This document shows, in pieces, positions 46,701 through 60,300 of a DNA stretch of 64,000 nt; the first letter of the stretch is position 1; each line of letters starts with the position of its first letter. The notes beneath the pieces are model-generated. The model was given only the letters and a program-made list of their open reading frames with translations, was not told where the DNA came from and did not search any database. This DNA is from Serinus canaria (lineage: Eukaryota > Chordata > Aves > Passeriformes > Fringillidae): positions 52,391,994-52,455,993 of the forward strand of contig NC_066316.1 of assembly GCF_022539315.1 (NCBI RefSeq), written 5' to 3'. Both the position numbers and the translations under genes were made by a program.

Positions 46701-49680
46701 AATACTTTTTTATGAGACCAAATGTTTACTAACTTTTGTTCTTTTACAGTATTATTTGATTATAGTAATTCTGTTGTTTATTCACCACACACTGCTCTGC
46801 TTCTACAGGTTTTCAAGCAGAGTTCAGACAAAAGAGTATTTTGATCTCTGCTTGAATGTGAGGTAAAATACCCAAAGATCTCCCAGACCACTTACCTGCT
46901 GTGCCATGGCCATGGCAGTTCTCTGCCCTTACATCCACTTCTCACCTTTGGAGGAGGAATGGGCTGTGCCAGAGAGGGAGGACTGGTCAGTGCTTGGGCT
47001 GCTGCCTTCCTCCTCTATGGATGTGGGGCTGCCTCTCCCCACACTGCTGCTGTCACAGCCCTGCAGGAGCCAAAGGCAATGTCAACAGAGAGGGGTCCTG
47101 CAGCTTGAGCCTCAGCTACTGATGGCCTCTGAGAAATGCTCACAGGGATCTCCCCAACAAACACATTCAGAAAGTCCAGTCCTGCTAACAGTATTAGATG
47201 ACTCAGGGGTATCTCACGTCTCTTCAGTTGCAAGAATTTTAAAACAAAACCTTTTTTTTTGACAACATAACTTTTTGAAATAGCTTGCCTTTCTTTGTCA
47301 TGGGACATCATCAGCTTCTGCTACATTTATGATGTCAAGAATCTGGGAAAAGAAAATTGAATGGGCTCATGGGTTTAAGCAGCACTGCACATTTAAGGTT
47401 TGCGTCTTTGCTTTACTTGCAGACACCATCACTGTGTGCTTTTGACATATTTTAAAATGCATCAAAAGTGGTAATTTTCTTTTTATTTTAATGAGATGGT
47501 CTTTAATCTGTAGTAACATATGCATTGGTAAGGAATGTTTATCATCTTTCCATATTTTGGAAGAGGCTGAGATCAGGCAGCAGACCTCTCTTGGCATCCC
47601 AGAGCTCAGGTACTGTGCTCCAGGGCTGAAAGATTAGCTGGAAGAAAGTGCTCAGTGTCTGCATAATGTTTGCTTCTTAACATCACATTTAAATTCAAGG
47701 ACAAGTCTTTAGGTAGTTACTGACACCTCTTATAAAAGCACAAGCCAAAATGACAAAATGTGTATGATCAGGCAGTGCTACAAATTCTTTTTGTAGCAAA
47801 GAATTTTTTGTTGTAATTTAGTTTTTGGGGTTTTTTACAAGTACATAAGCTTGCTTGAAGCCAAGTGAATACAATTTGCACAAACAAGGAGAAAAATACA
47901 GTTAAGTGAATATACACACACAAACCTTTCCAAGTCCAGGTGAAAATACAAGCCTGCCTGTAGAAGGTGCATGTAACACTGCAATCTTTTCCCTATTCTG
48001 GAATTCATAATTTAAATAACTACTCACTGGACATGACTGTGCGGTACCTGTTTGCTTCCTGCTGTTGTCATTACAGGAACGACCTTAAAATTCTTTTTGG
48101 TTTGTCTTATACCAAAAATTTTCATAACAAAAAATACCCCTCAGCACTGCATCTGCAGAACATATTCTTTCATGAGCTGCAATAAGACAATCCTTAATCC
48201 AAGTACTGATCAACTTGTAAGAATATTCAATGACATTGTACAACTACAAAGACCTGTAGCCCAGAAACAGCAAAACAGCAATCATTTAAGAATTATTTTT
48301 TATTTGAAGCTCTCTGGAAATATTCCTGTGATTAATGAGGGAGAGGAGAACATGCTTGCTCCATGTTATATTAGTAATGGCCATGGGGTACTACGAACTC
48401 TCTTTGGATTTAATGGAAGAGTTCTTGGGGTTTGAGAATTTATTCAGATTCAGAAATTCCCTGTCTGTTTCAGATGAAACAGAATCCATTAGTAACGGTA
48501 ATTAGTAATGCTACTAAACATTAGTAACATTTAGCCATCCACTAAAACCATGATTTTTTTTTTTTGGTAACTATGAGTTAGGCAACAAACTAAATTGTGA
48601 AGAGTTTGTTTCTTTGTTTAATAATGTCATCTAGTGAAAAATGTGATCTTTACAATTTCTGCCTGTTCACGCATCAGGTGATAGGACTGTCCCACCAACC
48701 CACAGTCCACAGGAACTGTTCATGGACAATTTACCCCAGGAAACAACCAGAAGTCCACATGGTTCCAATCTGCAAGAAACAAAGGCTGGAGTCCAACTGC
48801 AGCAGTCTCGGTGTTTCCGAGCAGAACCCCCATGAGTAAAATGGCTTCAGCCATTATCACAGCAGCCAATTTCAGCTGACACTCGTAAGGCAGGTTCAGA
48901 ACCTGGTTTTAAACAGGGCCCAGCGCCAGCTCAGCACCACAGCCCCTCTGTGCATGGACCTGCCCCTGGCTCCACAGGGGTCCCACTTAGGTGCAGGCTT
49001 CCCTGGCCAGGGCTGGACTTCTGTGAAAGCCCATGTTTTCAGATGGTTGCAATTATTTATCATTTCCCAGACTAAACAATGGCCATTTTTATCAACAAAA
49101 GGTGAATAAAGGCCCCTTAGGTAGGATGCATTATTTTTTATTAAGTGTTGAAAAAATCAAGCTGTTGACCCAATGAGATACCATAAGCTCAAATTTAAGC
49201 AAATGCTCAAATGTTTTACTAGAAAGAGAGGAAGAGAGAGAGAGAAGTGTCTGATGTCTTGACAGATCCAGCACTAAAAGAAAATTAATGTTTTGTTCTG
49301 ACTCGAGACAATTCACTTCCCATTCTGAGAACTGCATGTATCCAGGACTGCAGTTCTTACACAGTCATTCGGAAGTGGTAGTTATTTCCAGCCCTAGGAA
49401 AAAGGCACACAGCTGAACTGCCCACCAGAAAACAAAATCTAGTTTAACATAATCATAATAGTGATGAACTTCATTGAAGAAAGTGAAACAAGGAGGTAAG
49501 ATTTACTCTTGGAATGATTCTGATTTAAATTAAGGATTGATAAAGTTCATTAATTAAGTGCTTAACAGAAATCTATCTGATGTTGATAAATCGTTTGTTA
49601 CATTTGCCACATGTACAAATTTGCTATGATTTATGGCTCATTAAATTGATTTCTTTGTGATTTCCCCCCTCTTCCTATTC
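43784..49680. other. ZC2HC1B-PLAGL1 intergenic region
   Basis: No gene recognised on either strand. AATAAA at 45,214 could be a ZC2HC1B poly(A) signal. It contains a long interrupted A-run (46,548-46,578), three ATTAGTAA(C) direct repeats at 48,488-48,528 and a GA-rich tract at about 49,225-49,245. Some 100-140-codon open frames at 44.4-45.1 kb occur on both strands with no splice or family support. Confidence 0.5.
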
Positions 49681-49854
49681 ACCCTAACCATATTTCTCCT
49701 ATTGCAGCAGCCATAGTTTTATTGTGCCTGTTATGATACTTTGCTGTCACTGAAGATAGTTATTCAGTTGTCTGCATGAAAAGAAACAAAAATATGTTAG
49801 TTCTACTGTTGTCATATGCTAAAAAACTAACAGTATGAAAAATAGAGCTTCTTG

Positions 49855-49860
49855 TTTATT
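49855..49860 (-). terminator. PLAGL1: candidate PLAGL1 poly(A) signal
   Basis: AATAAA on the - strand about 170 bases past the PLAGL1 stop. Others on the - strand at 49,718-49,723 and 49,137-49,142 would give longer UTRs; the mammalian 3' UTR is longer than 170 bases, so a distal site is likely used as well. Confidence 0.3.
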
Positions 49861-50025
49861 AACATCCTGAATTTAACTACCATGTTCATAACGTGCTTTG
49901 AAAACATCTGGGGCAGTTTTTCTTCAAAACAAAACAAAACCACCCCGGTCCTAACAGATTTAAGTAAGAAGCACAGTCTTAAAAAAAAACCAAATAAAAG
50001 GGAAAAAACCCACACAGGATGATGG

Positions 50026-51301
50026 TTACTTGAAGGCATGGTGAAAGTGAGGCAACGTTACAGAATTTGTAGTGGATGGAAAGGAGCGAGGAAGATGGTG
50101 CAGCTGGTTTATGGCCATCCCACCAGCTGCTAGCTGAAGACCTTGCTGTTGGCCAAGGCCATTCAGCCTGTGTGATGGTTCCTCTGAGCCAAACGCCATT
50201 GTGATGTCCCCAAGAGTGTTCTGGTTGTCACCTGATGGGAGCTGCCAGAAGCCCATCACATGAGTGAGATCCATGAAAGGCAGGCTTGCAATTTCAGCTG
50301 CTGTCTCTGTCTCTTTGTGCACTGGGTACTTGTTAGTATCCCCTAGAGGCCCTGAGGAAGCTTCTTCCATACTGATTTTGTGGAGAGACTGAGGTTCTGG
50401 TAATGGCAGGTCCTCGAGAAGATGCACATTGTAACCTTTGACATCCACTTTTATCGGTAGATTCTTGAGGGATCCTGCAGCAAATGAGGTAGAACTAAGG
50501 TCATATTTGTTAGGCTGATGAAGGTTCAGGTTGACAGGGACAGCTGCTGAACATGGTGTGGGAGGGACAGCCGGGAGGCTGTCTGCACAGCCCATCCTTT
50601 GCAGGTGAGGAGAAGACTCAAGAGGAAGAGCAGTTTGTACACTTGACTGGGAATGAAGATGTGAACAGTTGTATTCCTCTGTTTCTGAACTATTCACGAT
50701 CCCATTCGGCCCAGGGACCCTTTCAGGAAGAGGGGACAGCATGCTGGCATCTTCCTTCAGTCTGTATGAAAAGAGCTGGTCAAGGAGACCCACTGAGTCG
50801 CCATTCTGCAACCTGCTCTTCAGCAGTTCTTGTGGATGAGTCTTCCTAGTATGGCGTGTCAAGTGGTCCTTCCGCCCAAACCTCTGGGCACAGAACTGGC
50901 ACAGGAAGTCCTTGCAGCCTGTGTGAACCACCATGTGACGTCGCACATCTTTGCGGGTATAGAAGTGACGCTCGCAGTGGTCGCACTTATGTTTCTTTTC
51001 CTTCATGTTGCCAGTCGGCTTCCCTGCATGGCTTTTGAGGTGCTCCAACAGAACCTCAGTACCACCAAACTCCTGGGCACACACCCTACAGGTGAGGTCC
51101 CCGCTGGTGGCAGCATGAAGAGCCAAGTGTCTCTTATAGCCTAGCTTGGTGTTGTACTTCTTGCCACACTCTTCACACTTGAAGGCCATCTTGTTGGGGT
51201 CATGAGTCTGAAGGTGATTCTTTAGATGGTCTTTCCTGTGAAAGGTCTTTTCACAGTAGCCACACTGGTGAGATTTCTGAGGAGAATGAGTGGCTGAATG
51301 C
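50026..51301 (-). CDS. PLAGL1: PLAGL1 exon F: PLAG fingers 2-7, C-terminus, stop
   Basis: 425 codons including TAA. HSATHSPQKSHQCGYCEKTF, HLKNHLQTHDPNKMAFKCEE, KKHKCDHCERHFYTRKDVRR and GRKDHLTRHTRKTHPQELLK are the PLAG-family fingers. The tail keeps the PLAGL1-type EDLPLPEPQSLHK, MGFWQLPSGDNQNTLG and LPHFHHAFK, which separates it from PLAG1 and PLAGL2. Confidence 0.98.
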
Positions 51302-54300
51302 CTAAGAGAAAAAAAAACAAAACACACACACAAAAAAAGTTATTTGTGTTCACATTTATTCTAGTACATTTACTCTAGCAGCTTCAAAACTTGAAAACAC
51401 TGGAATTCTCAAAGGAAGGCATCCTCACCACTTCTCAGGTTATTAGTAAAAGCCCATATTTTTGGGGGGGGAGGGAGGTGTTAATCATAAAGCATAGAGT
51501 AGCTTAAAACTGCTCAACATCATCCTTTTCAGTAGCCACCGTAATTAAGGGGGACTAGTTTTATCCAATTCTATCAATAACAGCAATGATAAAAACTGTC
51601 ACTAGAACACCCCAAAGGAAAAAGATATATTTTCCCCCCACACACACACCCCCAGCAGAAAAGGAATGCCTTCAGAGCTGTACCTGAGCAGTTTATATTT
51701 GGAAATGAAGGCTTTTGTGCATCCGTGCTGCGAACACTTGTAGGGACGCTCCCCTTTGTGCGCATACGCGTGGACCGTGAGCTTGTCAATGGAATCGAAT
51801 GTCTTCCCGCAGAGTCGGCAGGGATAACTATCTGGCTGCTTCACTTCTTTTCCCTTCAGCAGTGAAGACCGACCATTTCTCCATTTAGGAATAAACCTTA
51901 CGAGAGCACCACAAGTGCTTCCTGAGCTGGCACAGCTGAACTTTGCAGCAGAGGAACAGGAAATGGTCCCAAAGCATTGAGTAATGCTTTTGCCTAATGA
52001 TGCTCCTCTCAGTTTCCCTTTGAGTTTGTTTTTTGCTTTTACAGGTCCCAATTTATTTGGTGGTCTGAACCTCGTAGGAAGGACTCGGTCTTTATGGATG
52101 CACTGGTGAGATTCCAGCAGAGCAAAAGTTGCAAAAGTGCTTCCACAGCTGGAGCATATCCAAGAGTCTACAGGCTCTTTCTGCAATGAGAACAGAGACA
52201 GGTCTTTCTTACTAAACATTCTAAGGAAGGGCCATATTCTTTTCACTCATCTTCTCCTGTGCTTTTCTAAGACCCATCATTGTCTCTGGTGATATTTACC
52301 TCCATGTGCTACCACCTAGTTGTTCAATTGGCAATAGATTGTGTCTAGGAGTAAAAACTCGAAGGTAAGGTAAGGTTGGCTAAATACTGGTTTATATGTT
52401 TTTGTTTAGCATTTACTGTAACAGTCCTGAGCTCTTCACCTTTGTTTATCTGTGCTTACTGAATTTCAAAATCTCTACATTTGTCACATTTATGAAATTA
52501 CTCATAAACAGTTGTAAATTGTACTTTTATCCTTGGACTGACATAGCTTATCTGCTATTCCAGCCATGCAAAAATGGGATGGGTTTCTGTACAAAAATGT
52601 ATTTTAGCCACACAGATTTCCTCGTGTCTTGGGCTGACTCCATGCTTTACCAAACAGCAATGATTAATGACTCCAGGAGAGACTTCCTCACTTAGCTTGA
52701 CATTTGACATTAGACTTCCATTAACTGGATAAGAAACACCCTAGGTTTAGGGATCTCAAGCCTATCCTGACTTAAAGCCTTTTTTTTTTTTTGGCAGTGT
52801 ATTATTTGGAAGTATTACTTCCATGGAAATCAGAGCTCTACTAGATTCAGTTAAATTCACTTTAAATACTGATACTATAAAAATTCAGATGAAAAACAAT
52901 TACCAAAAAACTCCCATCACTGATGAAATATACTTCCAATTAATGCATGATCATGTACCTCCTCAACTTCATCTACCTTTTATGTAAGTTTTTCATAAAC
53001 TGTCCTTCTTTTCCCTTGCTCTGGAGAGCATGGTGAGGCTGTATCCAATCCATCTTAATTTCCAAACTGAGCTCTCCTCTCTGCTAAGACTCGTGCCTGA
53101 TGCTGTGACTCTCCCTCACCTTCCTTCTGGGGAATATTCTGAAGGCCTCACCTCACAAGCCTTCTTGGAACATGTATTCCTGGTTCATTTGTATTCCTGG
53201 TTCATTTGTTTCACATTCTTTCTAGATTAAGTATTGATTTTCACAGCCATGTTTTCAACACTTAAAAAACGTCTCCTATCAGTTTAAGGATTTCTGCTAT
53301 GATACAGAGGGGAAGGTATTTGAATAAGTAGAGAAGGGTTACTGAACAGGAAAGACTGAAATAATTAGTGGGTACTCTGGCCAATCAGTCAGAGCAAAAG
53401 AAGGGAAAATGGTGAAAAAAGTCTGAGGCTTGACAGCATGGTTATCCAAAAATTAGTGCCCAACTTAAGTCTTTCCAATACATCAAGTGGTGCCACCTAC
53501 TCCTGACTGTATCTGATGGCTCCACTGCATTACAAACACAGGACAGGTAGCTGCTTGGCTAAAACTGCTAAAAGTACTCTGTGGCCTACACTTATATTGC
53601 TAGAGTTATATAAGCAGAGAAAACACATAAATAGACCATAATTTACTATGTCTAGTGATGGCTTCAATGCAGAATAGGGGTACTTACTGCTACTGGAGGC
53701 AAAGGAGAGACATCTGATTCTTCTTTAATGAAGACTGCAGAAGCTTCCATAAATTTGGCATAATCGGCAGCATACCATACTTTCAATTCTGTGTGGGGTT
53801 CAATTGGCTGTGAATGGAAAAAAACAGCACATGTTTACTTGTGACAATTTTCCTAATCCAAACAATAAGAAAAATAGGAGGGCCAGGGGTGTGCAGTGTT
53901 TCGTTCTTACCCAAACTGCATTTTTTGACTCTGTTTAAATTATTGGTAACTTAGTTTCAAGATTCAAGCACTTTTTGAGCATTGCTGCCTGCTTTCTTGA
54001 TTGAAACTTTCTGTTTCTAAAAGTGGAATTGTGTATGCACTGAGATTTGGGGCAGGGGGGCCCTGTAGCAGGAGGGATGCCTCAATGCTCATAACCTTTT
54101 CTCAGTGAGACATATTTGTCTGTGATGTCCGGACATCCATCAGTCTTTCCAAGCAATATCTCATGCTCATTCCTTGATGTCTGGAAGCCCTCTGGACACA
54201 GCACTTAATTACAGGGCACAGGCAAAGGAAAAATGCCTTGTGAATGCACAAGATCTTGGATGCCTCCTGGATATGTCACACTGAGCATGGGTGCAGAGCT

Positions 54301-57300
54301 GATCAATATGTGGACTGCAAGGCAAATTGGTGCCTTCCCCAGGCTGGCTCTAAGGTGTCAGGCTTGCTATGAGCATGCTTTGTAACTCTGCCCTCCTTGC
54401 ACTGAAGCCTTCCCCCACAGGATTAAGGGAGCCCATAACCTGCAGTCTCCCACTCAGTCATGCTTGCCCAAATCTCTCCTTGGACTGGACTATGACCTCT
54501 TCTGACAAATACTTTCAGTCAATAATATAGCAAAGAGAAAAGGATGGCCTGATTAAACTCACTGGCTAAAGATCTATTAGTTCTTTAAATGCAAAGGAGA
54601 AAACTAAACTTTGGGGTCATGATTTATATTACTCCCTGACCCTGTACACAATTTTCTTCATCTATAATAAAAACCAACATTGCTGCAACAGGGGTAGAGC
54701 CAAACTACACTGTACTTGTAGTTTTATTTTAACTAAGATAAACTCGTGCCACCAAAAAAAAAAAAAAAAAAAAAAAAAGCAAACTAGCCCAGAAAGAGAG
54801 CAGCTGAGTCTTATTCCAGAAAACGTGACATCATAAAATCCACTTATTCTGTAATATTGGTGTGGGATAAGCATGGTAGGGAAAAGACATTGAAAACTGT
54901 GAATGCAGACAGGTGAGGGGTTAATTGTGGGTTTAATGTTGAAAACTGAATTTTGTACTCCCAGACACAAGCCTGCCTGCTAACTACAGCCCCTGTGGGT
55001 TGGGTGTACATTTTGATAACACCTGGCCTAAACAGAAATGGTCAGTCCAGAATTCTCCACTCAATTAAGGCCATGAGGCAGAGCCATTAAGTAGGAGGCC
55101 CATCACGCATTGTGATACAAATGTTTAAAGATGTCTGGGAGCTTGGCCTATGACAGCTGAGGCTGATACCCACAAAAAACTGCACAGCACGACACTGTCA
55201 CTACTTTCTGCCCAGCATTCCAAGACCAGCAGCCATCTCCTTTGTGGGAAGCTGAGAGCTGGTCAATGTGACTTTGAAGGGAGAGCAAGTGCATCAGTGT
55301 AATTCAAACTCTAATCTCAGTAAAACTGACATTAAATATCAGTATCCAAATCCACTACAAAGTAGTCTTCTACTCCGGGCCACCAGTGACAAGAAGAGAA
55401 GTGCAGTGCACACATGAAACGCTCCTGGGATCAGACCAACAGCAACCATGGATGATTTTTATTTCCTCACAGTTCTCTACCTTTTAAAGCACTTCTATCT
55501 AAGGATTGCAGCGATTAAGTCAGAAAGCAAGCTAATGGTGGTGTCAGAATGCCACTTACACATCTGCTTTAGTAGAGGTAGTTTCATGTCACTGAAATCC
55601 CATTTCTGTGTAAAAATAGTGGGAAAAGGAGCCAATCCTACTCTTATCTTAATACACTTCACTAAAAATGTCTCAAGAGCGAATCTTCAGAATCATCCCT
55701 AGGCCAGCCTGGCAGCATGACCAGCAGGGTGTGCCTAAGTGCAGCACAATGCCATCGCCTTCACTGACCAGGACAAAATCTGCAGGATGCCTCAGCACCC
55801 TGAATGATACTGGGACTTGGGAGAAATAAAACCCAAGTAATGCCCTATGACCCACAGCAGAGCAAAGGTTCCAAGACACATGCATCATCCTAGGACACTC
55901 TTTGTGTCAGTGTATAGGATGCAGCTCTCTGTTAATGCCAATGTGCAGAGTTCTGCTGAAGTCAGCAGAGAGCTGTTTCAATAGAATTTAAATTATACTG
56001 GAAATTTTAAGTTACAGTTTATAACAACTACTTCTTGGAAAAGTTCATGCTTCCCAAATACAGTATTATTAATCCTGTCAATTTTACAAGAATGTCATGC
56101 ATTTCAAATCAAGTTGAAAACTCAAATTATATGGACTGCATGAGAATCTCAAACACAGCCTAAGTATGTCTCAGAGTAGCATATACTATTTCACATTTTT
56201 CTTTTTTTTTTCCAATAATTATGTAGATATTAATCCCCAAATCAACTATACTCCATACTGTTGTAAAAGACTTTAAGGGTATGAAGTGCTATTCTCTCAT
56301 CACCACTGCATAGTAAATATTTTTTTTTTTTTATGGTGCAGGTGGAGAGACAAAAATGGAAGAAAAAATGTAAATACTACTATGCCACAGAAATATGTGC
56401 CTATCTTGGATATGAAATTGAAATACTGGATTTTAATTCATAGTAACTACTTTTCACTAATATTCTTTTTTTTTTAATTTTAATGTTGCTTACAATGATA
56501 TACAAGCATTATGTTCATCAGATAGTTTTCTGTTTCCCAAGTGTGCAAAAGAGTTATTTCTGATTAAAACCAACTCTGCCTAAGAAAATGGCCAAAACAA
56601 TAAAAACCAAGACTGTATGTCCTAGTTTCATTTATAAACACAGAGTACCTTGTACTCTCTCTTCAGACAAAGATGCAGTTCAGAATCTCTAACATAAATT
56701 GATCATTTCATGGCAACATTGCAGTATTCTAAGTTTTGCAGTTATGTCTTCAGATTTAATGAGCAAGGAAAATTGTACATGAAGATTCACTCAGCACCTT
56801 GTTCCTGAGCACAGGGCAATGTGCTCAAAAAACAATATGTGTCCAGAAATGTAATAAAATAAACTATTTTGTTTGTTATTTCCAGAATGAAGTACTGTTG
56901 AATGTAATAATGCCAAATAATCCCACCATATACACCTACCTGGCATTAAAGAGCATTCAGTTTAAACACTATCAGCATGAATGCTTTTTATCTTTCTTTG
57001 TCTCAGTTTCTTCACTACACACAACAGCAAGTACACAACACCTTTTCCTGACAAACCCCATCCACTGCTTGCTTTAGTGCAGATTAAATGACATTAAAGG
57101 TGGTATGTAAGTAATGATCCAGTGAGCAGAATATAATCAATCTGTCATTGTAAGAGAGTTAAGTCTTTCAGAGCCTTTGTCTATAAATTTCCTTTTGGAT
57201 GACAGGTGGAGCAATGTAGGTTTAACTACCTTAACTGTTGTGAAGTAGACTTCTCCACAGTGCTGATAAGCCACAAGGGTCTGCTCTTCTTGGTTCCGGG

Positions 57301-60300
57301 CTAGCCGGACAAACATCATCCAGTTTCCACAGTCCTCATTGGGAGTGTCCAGAAAGTATTTCCCTCCATCTTTCAATACCTGAAACAAAGCGGGGAGAAC
57401 AGGACAAATATGATAAAACCAAGTCCTGTACAGAGGTACATTAGTTTAATTTGCAATCACAGCCATCAGTTGTCTATCTTGTCTTGGTCCTATGTCCCTT
57501 GAAATCATGGTTGTTTTGAAACAGATCACTCTAAATGAACACTGAGTGCAAAAGAAAGTGAAGAATGAATATCTGCTGAGCACTCCACTACTAAAATAAC
57601 TGTTGGCCTTTGTATGCATTTTCCATTTATAGTTCATCATTTTTTATGTTATGTAAAGATAATATTAAGAACTAAGTGCAGGCAGGTAGAAAGATAAGCT
57701 TTATGCCTTAATCTACTTCCTGAGCACTCGATAATCTCAAGCTTCAGTGCTGCAACATTTTGCATGGAACAATTGTATGGCTTGGCTGGACACAAGTCCA
57801 GAGAGGTAACATACAACATAATGGCATTTTAACAGTCTTCTCTTTTTCCTCTTAACAATGCAAAAGTAAATACAAATGAACAATTGTGCCAGACAGATCT
57901 TTTTCTTTTTTCTTTACTTCATTCTTCCTAGATTCCCCTCCAAGAGAATGCCCCTATGAGGCAAAAACCTCTGACCTCAAACAAGACAGTTGCTTTTCTG
58001 CAACAGTGTCTCAAACATGGACAGATAAAGCTGCACGACTAATGTCAGCACAGTGTGTATTTGCTCTACTAACCACATAAATGAGCAAGTAACTGCAAAA
58101 AAAAAAAAAAAAAAAGTTGCATTTTCATTGCTTCTGGTAACTATTTTATCTAACTTCATCATGTTTCTGATGAAAGCACCTGCCTGCTGGACAAGTTTGG
58201 TCACATACTCATGCTAGGGAGAAGTCAAGGCAGCTACTGCTGTCATGTAGGAAATCTGGGACTCTAATCTCCTCTTCTGAAGAAACAGTCCATTCATCAG
58301 CCAGAGCTGTGCTTATCACTGTATACTTTTAAGCAAATGGTGCTGACTGATAGAGGATAGGGTGTGGTTTACAATGGCTTGGTGAAGAGGAAGGAACTGG
58401 GTGCTTAGCTCATCTATCCATTGTTAGAGAAGTACATTTTCTGCATTTTTAATAGTGTCTAATCAAAAGACTGAAGATACTTAGTAATAGAGAAGAACAA
58501 ACCTTTTCTGGTGTTCACATGCTATGAAAATCTCATAGATGGACAGTGTTATTTTCCTGTCAGATGATTCCCATTATTTCCATGTGCAAATCAAGCTTAC
58601 AGCAACTACTGAAGCTATTACTACTTTGAAGCTCTCACACTAAAGTTCAGAAGTATTTCCTCACAACACAGCATTTTCTAGTCCCAGGCTTCTGGAGAAA
58701 GCTCAAATGAAGACACAGAGTGTATCACAGGACAGCTGCTGCTGGTGTCTCTTTATCTGGGGGTGAGAGGGTCTGATAGGAAATGCAAACTCTGGAAGAA
58801 CCATGACCTTTTGGGAAGTCCTGACAGAGTCTGTGGCTTGACCATGGACTCACTGTATGGCACAGAGCTGTGCTCAGCCACGACCCTGACAGCAAAGTGC
58901 AAAGGCTGGGGCCCAGAGGATTGCAATCAACTGCAGCTCCCAAGGAATTCCCATGGGAAAGGATGTCGATGAAGATTTGTCTAAGCTGGGCTAGTCCTGA
59001 GAGGCCACGATTTTTGCTGGATAAAGTACAAATTATAGTGTCATGGTCCAGGTGCAACAGTCAGAACCTATGTGAGCAGCAACAGAAGGTACCAGCCCTA
59101 AATAACAATCTGATTAAATAAACTGAGGTAGTGCACTGTGTGTCAAAGTCTATATATAAATTAATAATTATTATTAATTAATAACAATAATATTTAAAAA
59201 TAATTAAGAAGTGCTTCCCTATCTGTTTCTCCCTACTAAGCCAGTGCCTTAGTGCATATTTATGTCACTCTCACTAACTCGGTGCACAAACTCAAACCTC
59301 CCAGTAGTATGGTGCAAAGCACAAATACTTCTGTGTTACCTGGGAAGAAAGTTCAGTAGCCATGCTCCCTGAAGAGCTTATCAAGAGCTATCAGACTGAT
59401 AGGTTTAACACCCTAGAAATGGTAAAACTAGAGAGCAGGAAACCAAACTTCTAAAAAACACAGTATACAGGAACATTTGGGTACTTGAGGTTATGCTGTC
59501 CTGCCTAATAATTTGATTTACACTCATATTTACACATCTAAAGTACAAAAATTGAACTACATCAGACGGCAAATTGACTGATTAAAATACCTAAATAAGT
59601 ATGAGCTGCTAAAGACACATATGCACTCCATAGAAAGGCAGTGGGTTTTTACCTGCAGGACTAGTCTGCTCTCGTCATAGCAGGTCAGTTTTGTAGACAG
59701 TTGACCAACATAAGGGCCAAATTGTGTTCTCTTCTGTATTACTTTCTTTGCAAATACACCAAGGACTGTGAAGAAAACAAAGAGTCTAATATTACTACAG
59801 ACATCACAAACTATTTCTTGTATGCTTACAGTTGTGAAAATGGAGATAAACAAAATAGTGCAGAACATGGATTCTTTTTCTACACAAATAAACCCACTAA
59901 ATAATTCTAAGGTGAAGAATCTAGAAAGGGCGTAAATAGGTACTGATTTTATTATTTTTAATGGGAACTACATTGAATAAAGAAGTACCAAAAAATCCAC
60001 GACGGGATGTTAAACTGAGTATGCAAGACAAGAGTGTTGATACTCCTCAATCTACAAACTCATGTTATCATAGTCCTCTGCCTTTTGGCATAATTTGGGA
60101 GGTTTTTCTCTCCCAATAAGAGTGGAAAGAATCTATAAAAACACAGTATTAGCCTTCTTAATCATTCCAGTTATTCCACTGCTTGATCAAGGGAGTGACA
60201 GTGTAGGCATCTTGTCATTCTCTGTCTGAAAAACAATCTAGGCAGGACTAATTTTACTCAGGTAGCTATGGAAAATTTGCACGCGAAGAACATAATTCCT

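Larger units (their letters stand above)
52181..57229 (-). other. PLAGL1 introns between PR exons C, D and E
   Basis: 52181-53687 and 53808-57229. They contain an exact 17-base tandem duplication (53,174-53,207), an A-run at 54,755-54,778 and T-runs near 56,200, 56,320 and 56,466. No further exon seen. An in-frame ATG at 52,244-52,246 lies 22 codons before exon E in the unspliced frame. Confidence 0.7.

Noticed and set aside
50553..51144. + strand open frames of 60-104 codons over the PLAGL1 finger exon
   Set aside because: They are antisense shadows of the zinc-finger coding sequence.
54755..54778. Poly(A) run as the tail of a processed pseudogene
   Set aside because: No gene-like body or target-site duplication recognised on either side.
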